The position numbers and the translations under genes are program-made. A stretch of 64,000 bases of DNA, from positions 150,519 through 214,518 of the forward strand of contig JAAYCX010000012.1 of the NCBI GenBank assembly GCA_012729555.1, in the 5' to 3' direction. The notes under the pieces were generated by a model. The model had not been told where the DNA came from, did no database searches, and saw nothing but the letters and a program-made list of their open reading frames with translations. Shown in pieces: positions 1 through 7,643 of this stretch (position 1 is its first letter; each line of letters starts with the position of its first letter). This DNA comes from Acidobacteriota bacterium. GTDB lineage: Bacteria > Acidobacteriota > UBA6911.

Positions 1-296
1 TGGCTTCCGTCTGGGTCCCTTTCACTTCGGAGAGCAAGGAATCGGTGGCCCCCTATCCCGAAATCCTGCGCGAGCTGCGCCTGGCGCTGCAGGAATGCGG
101 GCGGAAGCTCGCCACCCACATCCGCGCCCACCGGCGGGCGGCCGAAGAGGAAAAGAAGAAGTCGTACATCGAAAAATACATCCCGCATATCGGCATCGCC
201 CTGCGGGAAATCCTGGCGCTCTCGGAGAACGAAGAGCGGGAGGTCGTCACCACCCTGGTCGACGTCCTCGAGCGGAGCCGTTCCAAGGAACGGTGA
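1..296 (+). CDS. top6B: DNA topoisomerase VI subunit B, C-terminal end (partial)
   Basis: Only the last 97 or so residues are present; the frame is open from the window edge (first full codon at 3) to TGA at 294-296. Subunit B is the GHKL ATPase half of topoisomerase VI, a type IIB enzyme that relaxes and decatenates DNA. The visible part begins with VPFTSESKESVAPYPEI and continues into a charged helix (AAEEEKKKSYIEKYIPHIG), which resembles the end of the transducer domain in known subunit B proteins. The GTG at 45 is an internal Val codon, not a start. The subunit A gene follows after 59 bases, as in archaeal top6B-top6A operons. Identity rests on this tail plus the neighbour; the ATPase domain lies outside the window. 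Confidence 0.85.
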   Translation, partial: ASVWVPFTSESKESVAPYPEILRELRLALQECGRKLATHIRAHRRAAEEEKKKSYIEKYIPHIGIALREILALSENEEREVVTTLVDVLERSRSKER

Positions 297-355
297 AGGC
301 CGGGCCTTTCCGCAACCGGAAGCCGAAAACACGAACGTTGTCTGGAGTCCACATC

Positions 356-1483
356 ATGGCGAAGAAATCCGAAACCGGGAAGAAACCGGCATCGGCGTCG
401 GGCAGGCAGGTCCTCAAGGCGATCGTAACCTCCGCGGAGGATATCCGCCGCAAGGTCCTGGCGCGCAAAAAACCGACCATGAAGCTCCCGGTCCGCTCCC
501 TTTCGAACGTCCGCTACCAGCCCGAACGCGGATTCTTCGAAATGAAGGGGCAGAAGAAGGAACGGACGCTCACGGTGAACACCGTCAAGACCTTCGCCCA
601 GACCCTGCGCATGGTGGCGCTCTCGAAGGAGCTGGTGGAAAACGACGACATCGCGACCAAGCGGGAGGCCTATTACGTCTCCAAGAACTGGGAGGAGGCG
701 CGTTTTACCGAGCAGCCGGAATCGGACACCGTCATGGACGACGTCGAAGCCTTTTTCGGCGTCAACCGCGAGCAGCTCGGCTTCATCCCCGAGGAGAAGG
801 GGGGGGACGTCGCCGGCCGCCTGGTCGTGATCGACCGCGACCGCGACACGGGGCAGACGCTGCGGATCGACTGCACCCGGTTCGGGTCGGGCGCCTACAG
901 CATCCCCATTTCCGTGGAGGACCTCGAGTTCGAGACCCAGGCCGATTTCATCCTCGCCATCGAGACCGCGGGGATGTTCCAGCGCCTGGTGAAGCACAAC
1001 TACTGGAAGCAGGCCAACTGCGTCCTGGTGAGCATGGGGGGGGTGCCCACGCGCGCCTGCCGCCGCTTCATCCGCCGCCTGGCCGACTTCAAGCGGATCC
1101 CGGTCTACGTCTTCGTCGACGGCGACCCCTACGGGATCACCAATATCTACCGCACCCTCAAGGTGGGGAGCGGCAACGCCGCGCACCTCAACGAGTTCTT
1201 CTGCGTTCCCCAGGCCACTTTCCTGGGGATCACGCCGCAGGACGTCCTCGACTACAAGCTCCCCACGCACCCGCTGAAGGACGTGGATATCAAGCGCGCC
1301 CGGGACGCCATCAAGAACGACCCCTTCATCAAACACTACCGGCCCTGGATCAAGGCGATGGAGCAGATGCTCAAGATGGGGGTGCGCGCCGAACAGCAGG
1401 CGCTGGCCAAGCACGGGCTCAACTACGTCATCGACGAGTACCTGCCCCAGAAGCTCAGCCACCCGGAACGTTTTCTGCCGTAG
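356..1483 (+). CDS. top6A: DNA topoisomerase VI subunit A (Spo11-like DNA-cleaving subunit)
   Basis: 375 residues. Subunit A cuts both DNA strands through an active-site Tyr and pairs with the ATPase subunit B encoded just upstream. The likely catalytic Tyr is Y106 or Y107 in TKREAYYVSKNW. The Toprim metal site is visible as E203 (ILAIETAGMF) and D255/D257 (YVFVDGDPYGI), followed by the typical IPVYVF strand. The ATG at 356 is preceded by GGAG at 344-347. Longer upstream frame extensions run back into top6B and lack family similarity. Topoisomerase VI is typical of archaea and plants and patchy in bacteria, so transfer at some point is plausible, but composition here looks like that of the neighbours. 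Confidence 0.95.
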   Translation: MAKKSETGKKPASASGRQVLKAIVTSAEDIRRKVLARKKPTMKLPVRSLSNVRYQPERGFFEMKGQKKERTLTVNTVKTFAQTLRMVALSKELVENDDIATKREAYYVSKNWEEARFTEQPESDTVMDDVEAFFGVNREQLGFIPEEKGGDVAGRLVVIDRDRDTGQTLRIDCTRFGSGAYSIPISVEDLEFETQADFILAIETAGMFQRLVKHNYWKQANCVLVSMGGVPTRACRRFIRRLADFKRIPVYVFVDGDPYGITNIYRTLKVGSGNAAHLNEFFCVPQATFLGITPQDVLDYKLPTHPLKDVDIKRARDAIKNDPFIKHYRPWIKAMEQMLKMGVRAEQQALAKHGLNYVIDEYLPQKLSHPERFLP

Positions 1484-1939
1484 CTATTCCTTCATCCATT
1501 CGAACAGCCGGTAGTGCCCGTCGTCCATGCCGCAGTGCCGGTAAACGGCGGCGGCAGTGCGGTTGTCGCGCTCCACGTAGAGCCGGATCCCGTGGACGTC
1601 CGCCCGCCGCCCGGCCTCCCGCTTCACCCGGCCGAACATCTCCCTGAATGCGCCCGCGCCCCGGAAACCGGGGACCACGTACACCGAGTGGACCCAGAGC
1701 ACCTCGCCGTCGCGCCAGTCGCTCCATTCGTAGAGCACCATCAGGCAGCCGACGGGACGCCCGCCCGCTTCCGCCACCAGGTAATACCCCCGTTCGGGGT
1801 GATCGAGGATATGCCCGACCCCCTTTTCCACCCGCTCCGGGTCCAGAACCTTCCTTTCGGTCTCGAGCGCCATGGCGGCCTGAAACGCCGCCAGGGTCCC
1901 GGCGTCACCGGGCCCGGCCCTGCGAACCTCGAATTCCAT
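1484..1939 (-). CDS. GNAT family N-acetyltransferase
   Basis: 151 residues with the GNAT fold: N-terminal MEFEVRRAGPGDAGTLAAF, a core strand plus acetyl-CoA loop region VHSVYVVPGFRGAGAFREMF (the R-G-A-G part matches the pyrophosphate-binding loop) and a C-terminal YVERDNRTAAAVYRHCGM segment. The substrate cannot be read from sequence. The start is fixed by GGAGG about 9 bases upstream of the ATG at 1939. It is convergent with top6A, and the two stop codons abut without a gap. It reads as a single-gene unit. Confidence 0.85.
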   Translation of the reverse strand: MEFEVRRAGPGDAGTLAAFQAAMALETERKVLDPERVEKGVGHILDHPERGYYLVAEAGGRPVGCLMVLYEWSDWRDGEVLWVHSVYVVPGFRGAGAFREMFGRVKREAGRRADVHGIRLYVERDNRTAAAVYRHCGMDDGHYRLFEWMKE

Positions 1940-2135
1940 CGATGGCCACCTCCATTGCACACCCGGTGCGGCCGGCGCCCCGGCCCGGGTCTGGACGGCT
2001 ATTATGCCCGAATCCGCGCCCGTGCGCCCCCTCCTTTTGCACGGGGTACGCAGCGCCATCTTTGGTAGAATACAGTCAACGGCAATGTCGCCCCCGGCTT
2101 CGCCCGAAGCGTGCGGTCCACACAAAGGAGGCATC

Positions 2136-3281
2136 ATGCATCGTTTCACCCCGCAGCACCTGAACCTTCTGACGGCGCGGCACGAATCCCCCTGCGTCTC
2201 CCTCTATCAGTCCACTCACCGGCATCGGCCCCTGAACCAGCAGGACCCGGTCCGGTACCGGAACCTGCTCCGGGAGATGGACGCCTCGCTGTGCCGGCTG
2301 TACCCCGCCAGGGACGTGAAACCGATCATGGAGCCGTTCGAGAAACTCTCCCGTGACGATGATTTCTGGAGCGGAAGGACCGAGGGAATAGCGCTCTTCG
2401 CCGCGCCCGGAATGTTCCAGGCGCTGGACCTGCAGCAGCCGGTCCCCGATCTTCTCATCGTGGCCGACAGCTTTCACATCAAGCCGCTGCTGCGGATCGC
2501 GCAGTCGGCCGACCGCTACCAGGTCCTGTGCCTGACGCGGCGGGAGGCCAGCCTCTACGAGGGAAACCGGGACGCGCTGGATGCGGTGGAACTGAAAAAC
2601 GTGCCCTCGACCCTTACCGAGGCGCTGGGGGAGGAGTTGACCGAACCGCACCAGACGGTCGCCTCCTACGGACAGGGAAGCGGCGGCACGCCCATGCGCC
2701 ACGGGCATGGCTCGAGGAAGGACGAGGTCGACACCGACACGGAGCGGTTCTTCCGCGTCATCGACAGGGGCATCCTGGAGCATTACTCGCAGCCTTCCGG
2801 CCTGCCGCTGATGCTGGCCGCGCTCCCCGAGTATCACACGCTGTTCCGGTCGGTCAGCCGCAACCCCCAGCTCCTGCAGGCGGGAATCACGACCAACCCG
2901 GACGCCCTGACCCCGGAACAGCTGCGGACCGAATCGTTGCGCAGGATGGAGCCACTCTACCAGAAGCGGATCGATGCCCTGATCCGCGATTACCAGGAGG
3001 CGAAGTCCCGCAGGCAGGGATCGGACGACCTGCCGGCGCTGGCAGCGGCGGCCGCCGAGGGGCGCATCGCCACGCTGCTGGTCGAGGCGCACCTCCAGGT
3101 GCCGGGCCGGATCCTCTCCGGCACCGGCGAAATCAGGGCGAGCGCGATGTCCGACCCGGATACCGACGACGTCCTGGACGACCTGGCCGAACACGTTCTC
3201 CGGACGAAGGGAGAGGTGGTCGTCATCCCCGGGGAGGAGATGCCCACCAGGACCGGCGCGGCCGCCATCTACCGGTATTGA
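2136..3281 (+). CDS. Bacterial archaeo-eukaryotic release factor family 3 (baeRF3) protein
   Basis: 381 residues. The protein resembles the baeRF3 branch of eRF1/Pelota-like proteins: an N-terminal HESPCVSLYQSTHR segment, QQDPVRYRNLLREMD, GIALFAAPGMF, a middle FHIKPLLRIAQSADRYQVLCL and a C-terminal EGRIATLLVEAH followed by the ending AAIYRY. Family members are thought to act on ribosomes or stalled translation, but no reaction is established. AAAGGAGG at 2124-2131 lies 4 bases before the ATG at 2136. The gene is preceded by about 200 bases with no gene and ends 1 base before a palindromic repeat. Its last 13 bases overlap the convergent P1 peptidase gene. Confidence 0.85.
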   Translation: MHRFTPQHLNLLTARHESPCVSLYQSTHRHRPLNQQDPVRYRNLLREMDASLCRLYPARDVKPIMEPFEKLSRDDDFWSGRTEGIALFAAPGMFQALDLQQPVPDLLIVADSFHIKPLLRIAQSADRYQVLCLTRREASLYEGNRDALDAVELKNVPSTLTEALGEELTEPHQTVASYGQGSGGTPMRHGHGSRKDEVDTDTERFFRVIDRGILEHYSQPSGLPLMLAALPEYHTLFRSVSRNPQLLQAGITTNPDALTPEQLRTESLRRMEPLYQKRIDALIRDYQEAKSRRQGSDDLPALAAAAAEGRIATLLVEAHLQVPGRILSGTGEIRASAMSDPDTDDVLDDLAEHVLRTKGEVVVIPGEEMPTRTGAAAIYRY

Positions 3282-4273
3282 AGGGGACAGTCACCACTGT
3301 CCCCAAAATCGCTCGCGCTGGGACAGCCGCCCCATGAGCTCGCGGCGCGCACGCCGCGGAGGATCGCGGTGGCCAGGGCGTCGGCGGCCAGCGCTCCGAC
3401 AGTGCCGGCATCGGCGGTGCGCCCCAGGGTCCCGGTAGCGAGGGCGAAGACGGTGTCCCCGTCCCAGGGCATGTGCGCGGGGCGGATGCAGCGCGCCAGG
3501 GCGTCCTGGGCCATCCGGGCGACGCGGGTGCAGCCCGATTTGGACAGGTCCGCGTTGGTGGCGACGACCGCCAGCAGCGTGTTCCCGGCAAAGGGGGGAG
3601 GCGGCTCCTCCCCCCGGCGCAGCGCCTCCATGCTGTCGGCCAGTCCCCTGCCGTCGGGCGTCCGGGCCCCGGCGAGGATCCGGCCCGAGCCGGGGTCGAC
3701 GACATCCCCGAAGGAATTGACGGCCGCCAGGGCGCCCGCCTTCAGCCCGTCCGGGCGCTCGATCGACCACGACCCGAGCCCCCCGCGCATGGCCCGGCCG
3801 GGGCCGAACATCTTCCCCACCGTGGCGCCGGCGCCCGCGCCCACATTCCCCTCCCCGACCGGATCAGTATCGGCTGACTGCATGGCGGCGTATCCCGCCG
3901 CGGCGTCCGGGCGGATCCCGCCGTCCCCCAGCTGGAGATCGAAGAGAATGGCGCCGCAGACGATGGGGACCCGGATCTCTCCGGCGGCGAAACCGCGCCC
4001 CCGTTCCTCGAGCCCGCGCATGATTCCGGCCGCCGCCTCGAGCCCGAACGCGCTCCCCCCCGCCAGGAAGATCGCGTCGATTTGCCCGACGCTGTTTTCG
4101 GGGCGCAGCAGCTCCAACTCACGGCTGCCGGGGGCGCCCCCCCTGACATCGACCCCGGCCGTAAACGGCCGGTCCGACAGGATGACGGTGCAGCCCGTGG
4201 GACGGCCGGCGCAGGTGTGGTGCCCCACCCTGAGGCCGTCGATGTCGGTCAGCGAACGAACCCTCTGGTTCAT
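3269..4273 (-). CDS. P1 family peptidase / DmpA-like L-aminopeptidase
   Basis: 334 residues of the self-processing Ntn-type P1 peptidase family, which cleave N-terminal residues from peptides or amides. Matches to the family are TDIDGLRVGHHT near the N-terminus, GGSAFGLEAAAGIMRGLEE, and the precursor-cleavage and catalytic region LLAVVATNADLSKSG. The ATG at 4273 begins MNQRVRSLTDIDG, where family members normally start. About 20 residues after LRGVRAAS look foreign: they translate the GGGGACAGT palindrome at 3283-3304, and the stop lies inside the end of the convergent baeRF3 gene. The natural C-terminus was probably extended by repeat insertion. Confidence 0.88.
   Translation of the reverse strand: MNQRVRSLTDIDGLRVGHHTCAGRPTGCTVILSDRPFTAGVDVRGGAPGSRELELLRPENSVGQIDAIFLAGGSAFGLEAAAGIMRGLEERGRGFAAGEIRVPIVCGAILFDLQLGDGGIRPDAAAGYAAMQSADTDPVGEGNVGAGAGATVGKMFGPGRAMRGGLGSWSIERPDGLKAGALAAVNSFGDVVDPGSGRILAGARTPDGRGLADSMEALRRGEEPPPPFAGNTLLAVVATNADLSKSGCTRVARMAQDALARCIRPAHMPWDGDTVFALATGTLGRTADAGTVGALAADALATAILRGVRAASSWGGCPSASDFGDSGDCPLQYR
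3283..3304. repeat. GGGGACAGT palindrome, copy A
   Basis: Perfect inverted repeat: 9-base arms GGGGACAGT and ACTGTCCCC around a CACC loop. It lies one base after the baeRF3 stop and is translated on the minus strand as the end of the P1 peptidase. It shares its core with the elements at 15116, 20202 and 21087. No T tract follows, so it is a dispersed repeat first and a possible transcription terminator only second. Confidence 0.85.
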
Positions 4274-4482
4274 GGATGCCTCCCGGCCGGCCGAAGGTCC
4301 GGGACCACCCCGAAAACGATATTCGGAACGGTGTGACGCCGGCCACACCCTATTATGCATAATTCCCTTAGTTTTTTAAGGTTGCACGGTGATTTGACCC
4401 GCCGTTTTTGGTAGATTACTGGGGTTCCATCACAAGTCGGCGTGCGGGACGCGGGCGGGGGACCCTTTTCCAATCATCAGGC

Positions 4483-6537
4483 ATGGACGGAATGCAGGAA
4501 ATCAGACGCATTCTTCTGACCGGCGGCGGGACCGCGGGTCATGTCAATCCGGCGCTGGCCATCGGATCGGCCCTCGATTCCGGGAACACCCGTTTCCTTT
4601 TTGTCGGGGTCAGGGGAAGGGTCGAGGAGCAGGTCGTCCCGCGCGAGGGGATGCCGATAAAGTACGTCCGGGCATCCGGTTTCCCCGGCACGCTCTCCCC
4701 CTCCCTCCTCCCCTTTCTGGCCAACCTGTCGATCGGCGTCCTGCAGTCCCTCTGGATCCTCTGCCGGTTCCGCCCCGACGTCATCGTGGGGACCGGGGGC
4801 TACGTCTCCGCCCCCATCGTCATGGCCGCCGCGGTGCTCCGAAAACTGCGCCTCGGCCGCTCCCGCGTCTTCATCCACGAGCAGAACGCTGTCCCGGGCA
4901 AACTGAACCAGCTGATGGGACGCTTCGCCGACCGCATCCTGGTCACCTTCCCCGAGACCCTCTCCTTCTTTCCCGCCAAGGCGGCGCTGGCGGGCTACCC
5001 GCTGCGGAGGCGCATCACCGCGGTCGGCCGGGAGGAGGCGCTGCAGAAGATCGATTTCGCCATTCCCGAAAACCGCAAGGTGGTCCTGGTCTTCGGGGGG
5101 AGCCAGGGGTCGCGGACCATCAACCGGGCCCTCGTCGACGCGCTCCGTCACCTCCTCCCCTACAGGGACCGCCTCTTCATCATCCACGGCACCGGGTTGA
5201 TGAAGAGCCGTCAATACGACGCCGCCGCGGACACCGAAGCGAGGCTGCGCCGCCTGTACGACGGCGAGGAACTCGGGCAGATCGAGTCCTTCTACCTTCA
5301 TCGCCCCTATTTTTACAATATCGAAAACCTGTACGCGGCGAGCGATCTCGTGATCGCCCGCGCCGGCGCCGGAAGCCTCAACGAGATCTCGGCCATGGGG
5401 CTCCCGGCCCTCATCATCCCCAAGTCCAATCTCCCCGGGAACCACCAGGTGATGAACGCGCGCAGCATGGAGAGGGCGGGGGGGGCCGAAATCCTCTACG
5501 AACAGATCGCTCCGGTCGACGGCAGGCTCGATGAATGGCTCGACGGCAGGGCCCTGGCGCAGGCGATCTCCTCGCTTGCGCTGGACGACGAGAGGCTGGA
5601 ACGGCTGCGGCACCGGAGCCGGGAGTTCCTCAACCGGGATGCGCTCGCCAGGATCGCCCGGATGATCCGCGCCGAAGACGGCGGGGCGGCCGAAGCCGCG
5701 TCCGGCGCCCCCCTTCCCGGAATCGGGCCAGCGGAGGAGCACCTTCCCGGCAATCGCGCGCTGCTGCTGATGCTGGAAAAGGCGGAGCGCTCCCGCCCCC
5801 ATCTCTACAACCCGGAAACCGTCGTCGGGCGCCCGCAGGACCTGGAATTTTACGGGAACCGGGCCAGCGCGCTGCTGATCCACCCCTCCTGGCCCGAACG
5901 CAACCTGGGGGTCAAACTCCTGGGACTGCTGCACGCGCGGGAAAAAGCGCCGGCGCTCGTGACCCTGCTCAGGGAAAGGAAGCCGGTCTCTTTCCTGAAG
6001 CGCTGCTTCGGGGGGGATTTCGAACAGGTGGGCTTCATCCGGCGCAACATCGTCACCGCCCTGATCCGCATGGACGCGCTCGACTCCGAAATCGAGGCGG
6101 CCCTGCTCGAGGCCCTGGGAGACCCCTACTTCGAGGTCCAGGCCGAAGCCGCCCGTGCCGCCGCCCACTTCGCGGGCCGCCTCTCGAGCCGCGAGCGCTT
6201 CGTGCGCGCGCTGCTGGGAAATCTCAGGAACCGGAACCTGGACGTCTGCACGGCCGCCGCGGAAGCCCTCGGCGTCATCGGCGGCGAGAGGGACGCCCTC
6301 CCCGAGCTCCTCAGGCTGTGGGACACCCGGTTCTGGAAGATGCGGGCGGCGGCGCTCCGCGGCCTCTATCTCCTGGTCGAGCGGGGGGAGGTATCCGACC
6401 CCGAGGCGCTTGAAACGGAGATCCCCAGGTTCATCCTGACCTCCACCGACTTCCGGCCCCATTTTGAGATAAAATCGACCTACCGCCGCCTCATGGAATC
6501 CCTTTCCAGGGCAAGAGAGAAGGGGCTCAGGCCATGA
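4483..6537 (+). CDS. murG: MurG glycosyltransferase fused to C-terminal HEAT-like repeats
   Basis: 684 residues, about 320 longer than ordinary MurG. Residues 1 to about 380 carry the complete MurG set: GGGTAGHVNPALAIG near 14, IHEQNAVPGKLNQLMG, LVFGGSQGSRTINRAL, ARAGAGSLNEISAMG and IIPKSNLPGNHQVMNA. MurG transfers GlcNAc from UDP-GlcNAc to lipid I on the cytoplasmic membrane face, making lipid II. After an Ala/Gly-rich linker, the region from about 430 to the end has repeated helical pairs rich in Ala and Leu (for example EAALLEALGDPYFEVQAEAARAAAHF and VCTAAAEALGVIGG), typical of HEAT or PBS-lyase repeats. A nearby ATG at 4492 is an alternative start. It heads an operon with mraY (ATGA overlap) and murJ. 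Confidence 0.9.
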   Translation: MDGMQEIRRILLTGGGTAGHVNPALAIGSALDSGNTRFLFVGVRGRVEEQVVPREGMPIKYVRASGFPGTLSPSLLPFLANLSIGVLQSLWILCRFRPDVIVGTGGYVSAPIVMAAAVLRKLRLGRSRVFIHEQNAVPGKLNQLMGRFADRILVTFPETLSFFPAKAALAGYPLRRRITAVGREEALQKIDFAIPENRKVVLVFGGSQGSRTINRALVDALRHLLPYRDRLFIIHGTGLMKSRQYDAAADTEARLRRLYDGEELGQIESFYLHRPYFYNIENLYAASDLVIARAGAGSLNEISAMGLPALIIPKSNLPGNHQVMNARSMERAGGAEILYEQIAPVDGRLDEWLDGRALAQAISSLALDDERLERLRHRSREFLNRDALARIARMIRAEDGGAAEAASGAPLPGIGPAEEHLPGNRALLLMLEKAERSRPHLYNPETVVGRPQDLEFYGNRASALLIHPSWPERNLGVKLLGLLHAREKAPALVTLLRERKPVSFLKRCFGGDFEQVGFIRRNIVTALIRMDALDSEIEAALLEALGDPYFEVQAEAARAAAHFAGRLSSRERFVRALLGNLRNRNLDVCTAAAEALGVIGGERDALPELLRLWDTRFWKMRAAALRGLYLLVERGEVSDPEALETEIPRFILTSTDFRPHFEIKSTYRRLMESLSRAREKGLRP

Positions 6538-7640
6538 TCTATCTTCTCGGAAAATACCTCCACCCCAACTTCGAACCGTTCTCCTTCCTGCGCCTGGTGG
6601 AATACATCTCGGCCAGGGCCATCGGCGCCGCCCTGACGGCCATCATCCTGACGCTCGCGCTGACGCCGCTCGTGATCCGGTACCTGCACCGCAGGGGCAT
6701 GGTGGACCAGTGGCGGAACACGGGGGTCTCCTCCGCTTTCGACAAGACGGGGACCCCGGCGATGGGGGGGGCCATCGTCGCCGGGTGCGTCCTGGTCTCC
6801 TGCCTCCTCTGGTGCAACATGTCCAACCTGTATCTCCTGGCGGTGCTTGCGGGAATGGTCTGGTTCGGCGGGATCGGGCTGGCGGACGACATCGCCAAAA
6901 CGAGGGCGCGCTCGGGCGACGGGGGGATGAGCGAAACCAGGAAACTGCTGTTGCAGGCGGGGTTCGCCGCGGGGCTGGCCCTCTTTCTCGCCAGCCCGTG
7001 GTCACCGCTGCCGGCCGGCCAGGCGGGCGCCTTTTACGTCCCGTTCCTCAAGGCCCCCTTGTTCGCTTCCCTCTGGCTGTACCTCCCCATCGTCTTCTTT
7101 TTCGTGGTCGTGGTGGGGAACGCCGTGAACATCGCCGACGGGATGGACGGCCTGGCCATCGTCCCCTCGGTCTTCGCCATCGGGGTGCTGGGCTTTTTCG
7201 GCTACCTCCTCGGCAACGCCATCTGGGCCCGGTACCTCAACTACCCCTTTTACCCGGGGACGGGGGAACTCGCGGTCTTCGCTTCCGCCTTCGCCGGGGC
7301 GGGGATAGGCTTTCTCTGGTTTAACGCCTACCCGGCCCAGATCTTCATGGGGGACACCGGGTCGATGGCCATCGGCGGCTCGATCGCGGTGCTTTCGGTG
7401 ATGCTCAAGCAGGAGGCCCTTTTCCTGATCCTCGGCGGCCTCTTCGTGGCCGAGGCCGCCACCTCGCAGATCCAGGACAAGATCGGGATCCGGTGGCTCG
7501 GCCGCCGGATATTCATGCGGGCGCCGCTGCACCACGCCATGCAGCACAACGGGCTGGCCGAAACCAAGGTGGTGATCCGGCTCTGGATCGTATCGGGGAT
7601 CCTGGCCCTGGCCGCCCTTGCCACCCTGAAACTGCGCTGA
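6534..7640 (+). CDS. mraY: Phospho-N-acetylmuramoyl-pentapeptide-transferase (MraY)
   Basis: 368 residues with about ten membrane segments. MraY attaches phospho-MurNAc-pentapeptide to undecaprenyl phosphate, giving lipid I, the substrate of the upstream MurG. Visible family motifs are GLADDIAK (the Asp pair that binds Mg2+), NAVNIADGMDGLA, MGDTGSMAIGG and the His motif APLHHAMQHNG. The start overlaps the murG stop as ATGA, so translation is probably coupled. The gene sits away from murD, murC, murF and ftsW, so it is either a relocated sole copy or a second copy; the window cannot tell which. Confidence 0.93.
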   Translation: MIYLLGKYLHPNFEPFSFLRLVEYISARAIGAALTAIILTLALTPLVIRYLHRRGMVDQWRNTGVSSAFDKTGTPAMGGAIVAGCVLVSCLLWCNMSNLYLLAVLAGMVWFGGIGLADDIAKTRARSGDGGMSETRKLLLQAGFAAGLALFLASPWSPLPAGQAGAFYVPFLKAPLFASLWLYLPIVFFFVVVVGNAVNIADGMDGLAIVPSVFAIGVLGFFGYLLGNAIWARYLNYPFYPGTGELAVFASAFAGAGIGFLWFNAYPAQIFMGDTGSMAIGGSIAVLSVMLKQEALFLILGGLFVAEAATSQIQDKIGIRWLGRRIFMRAPLHHAMQHNGLAETKVVIRLWIVSGILALAALATLKLR

Positions 7641-7643
7641 CCC

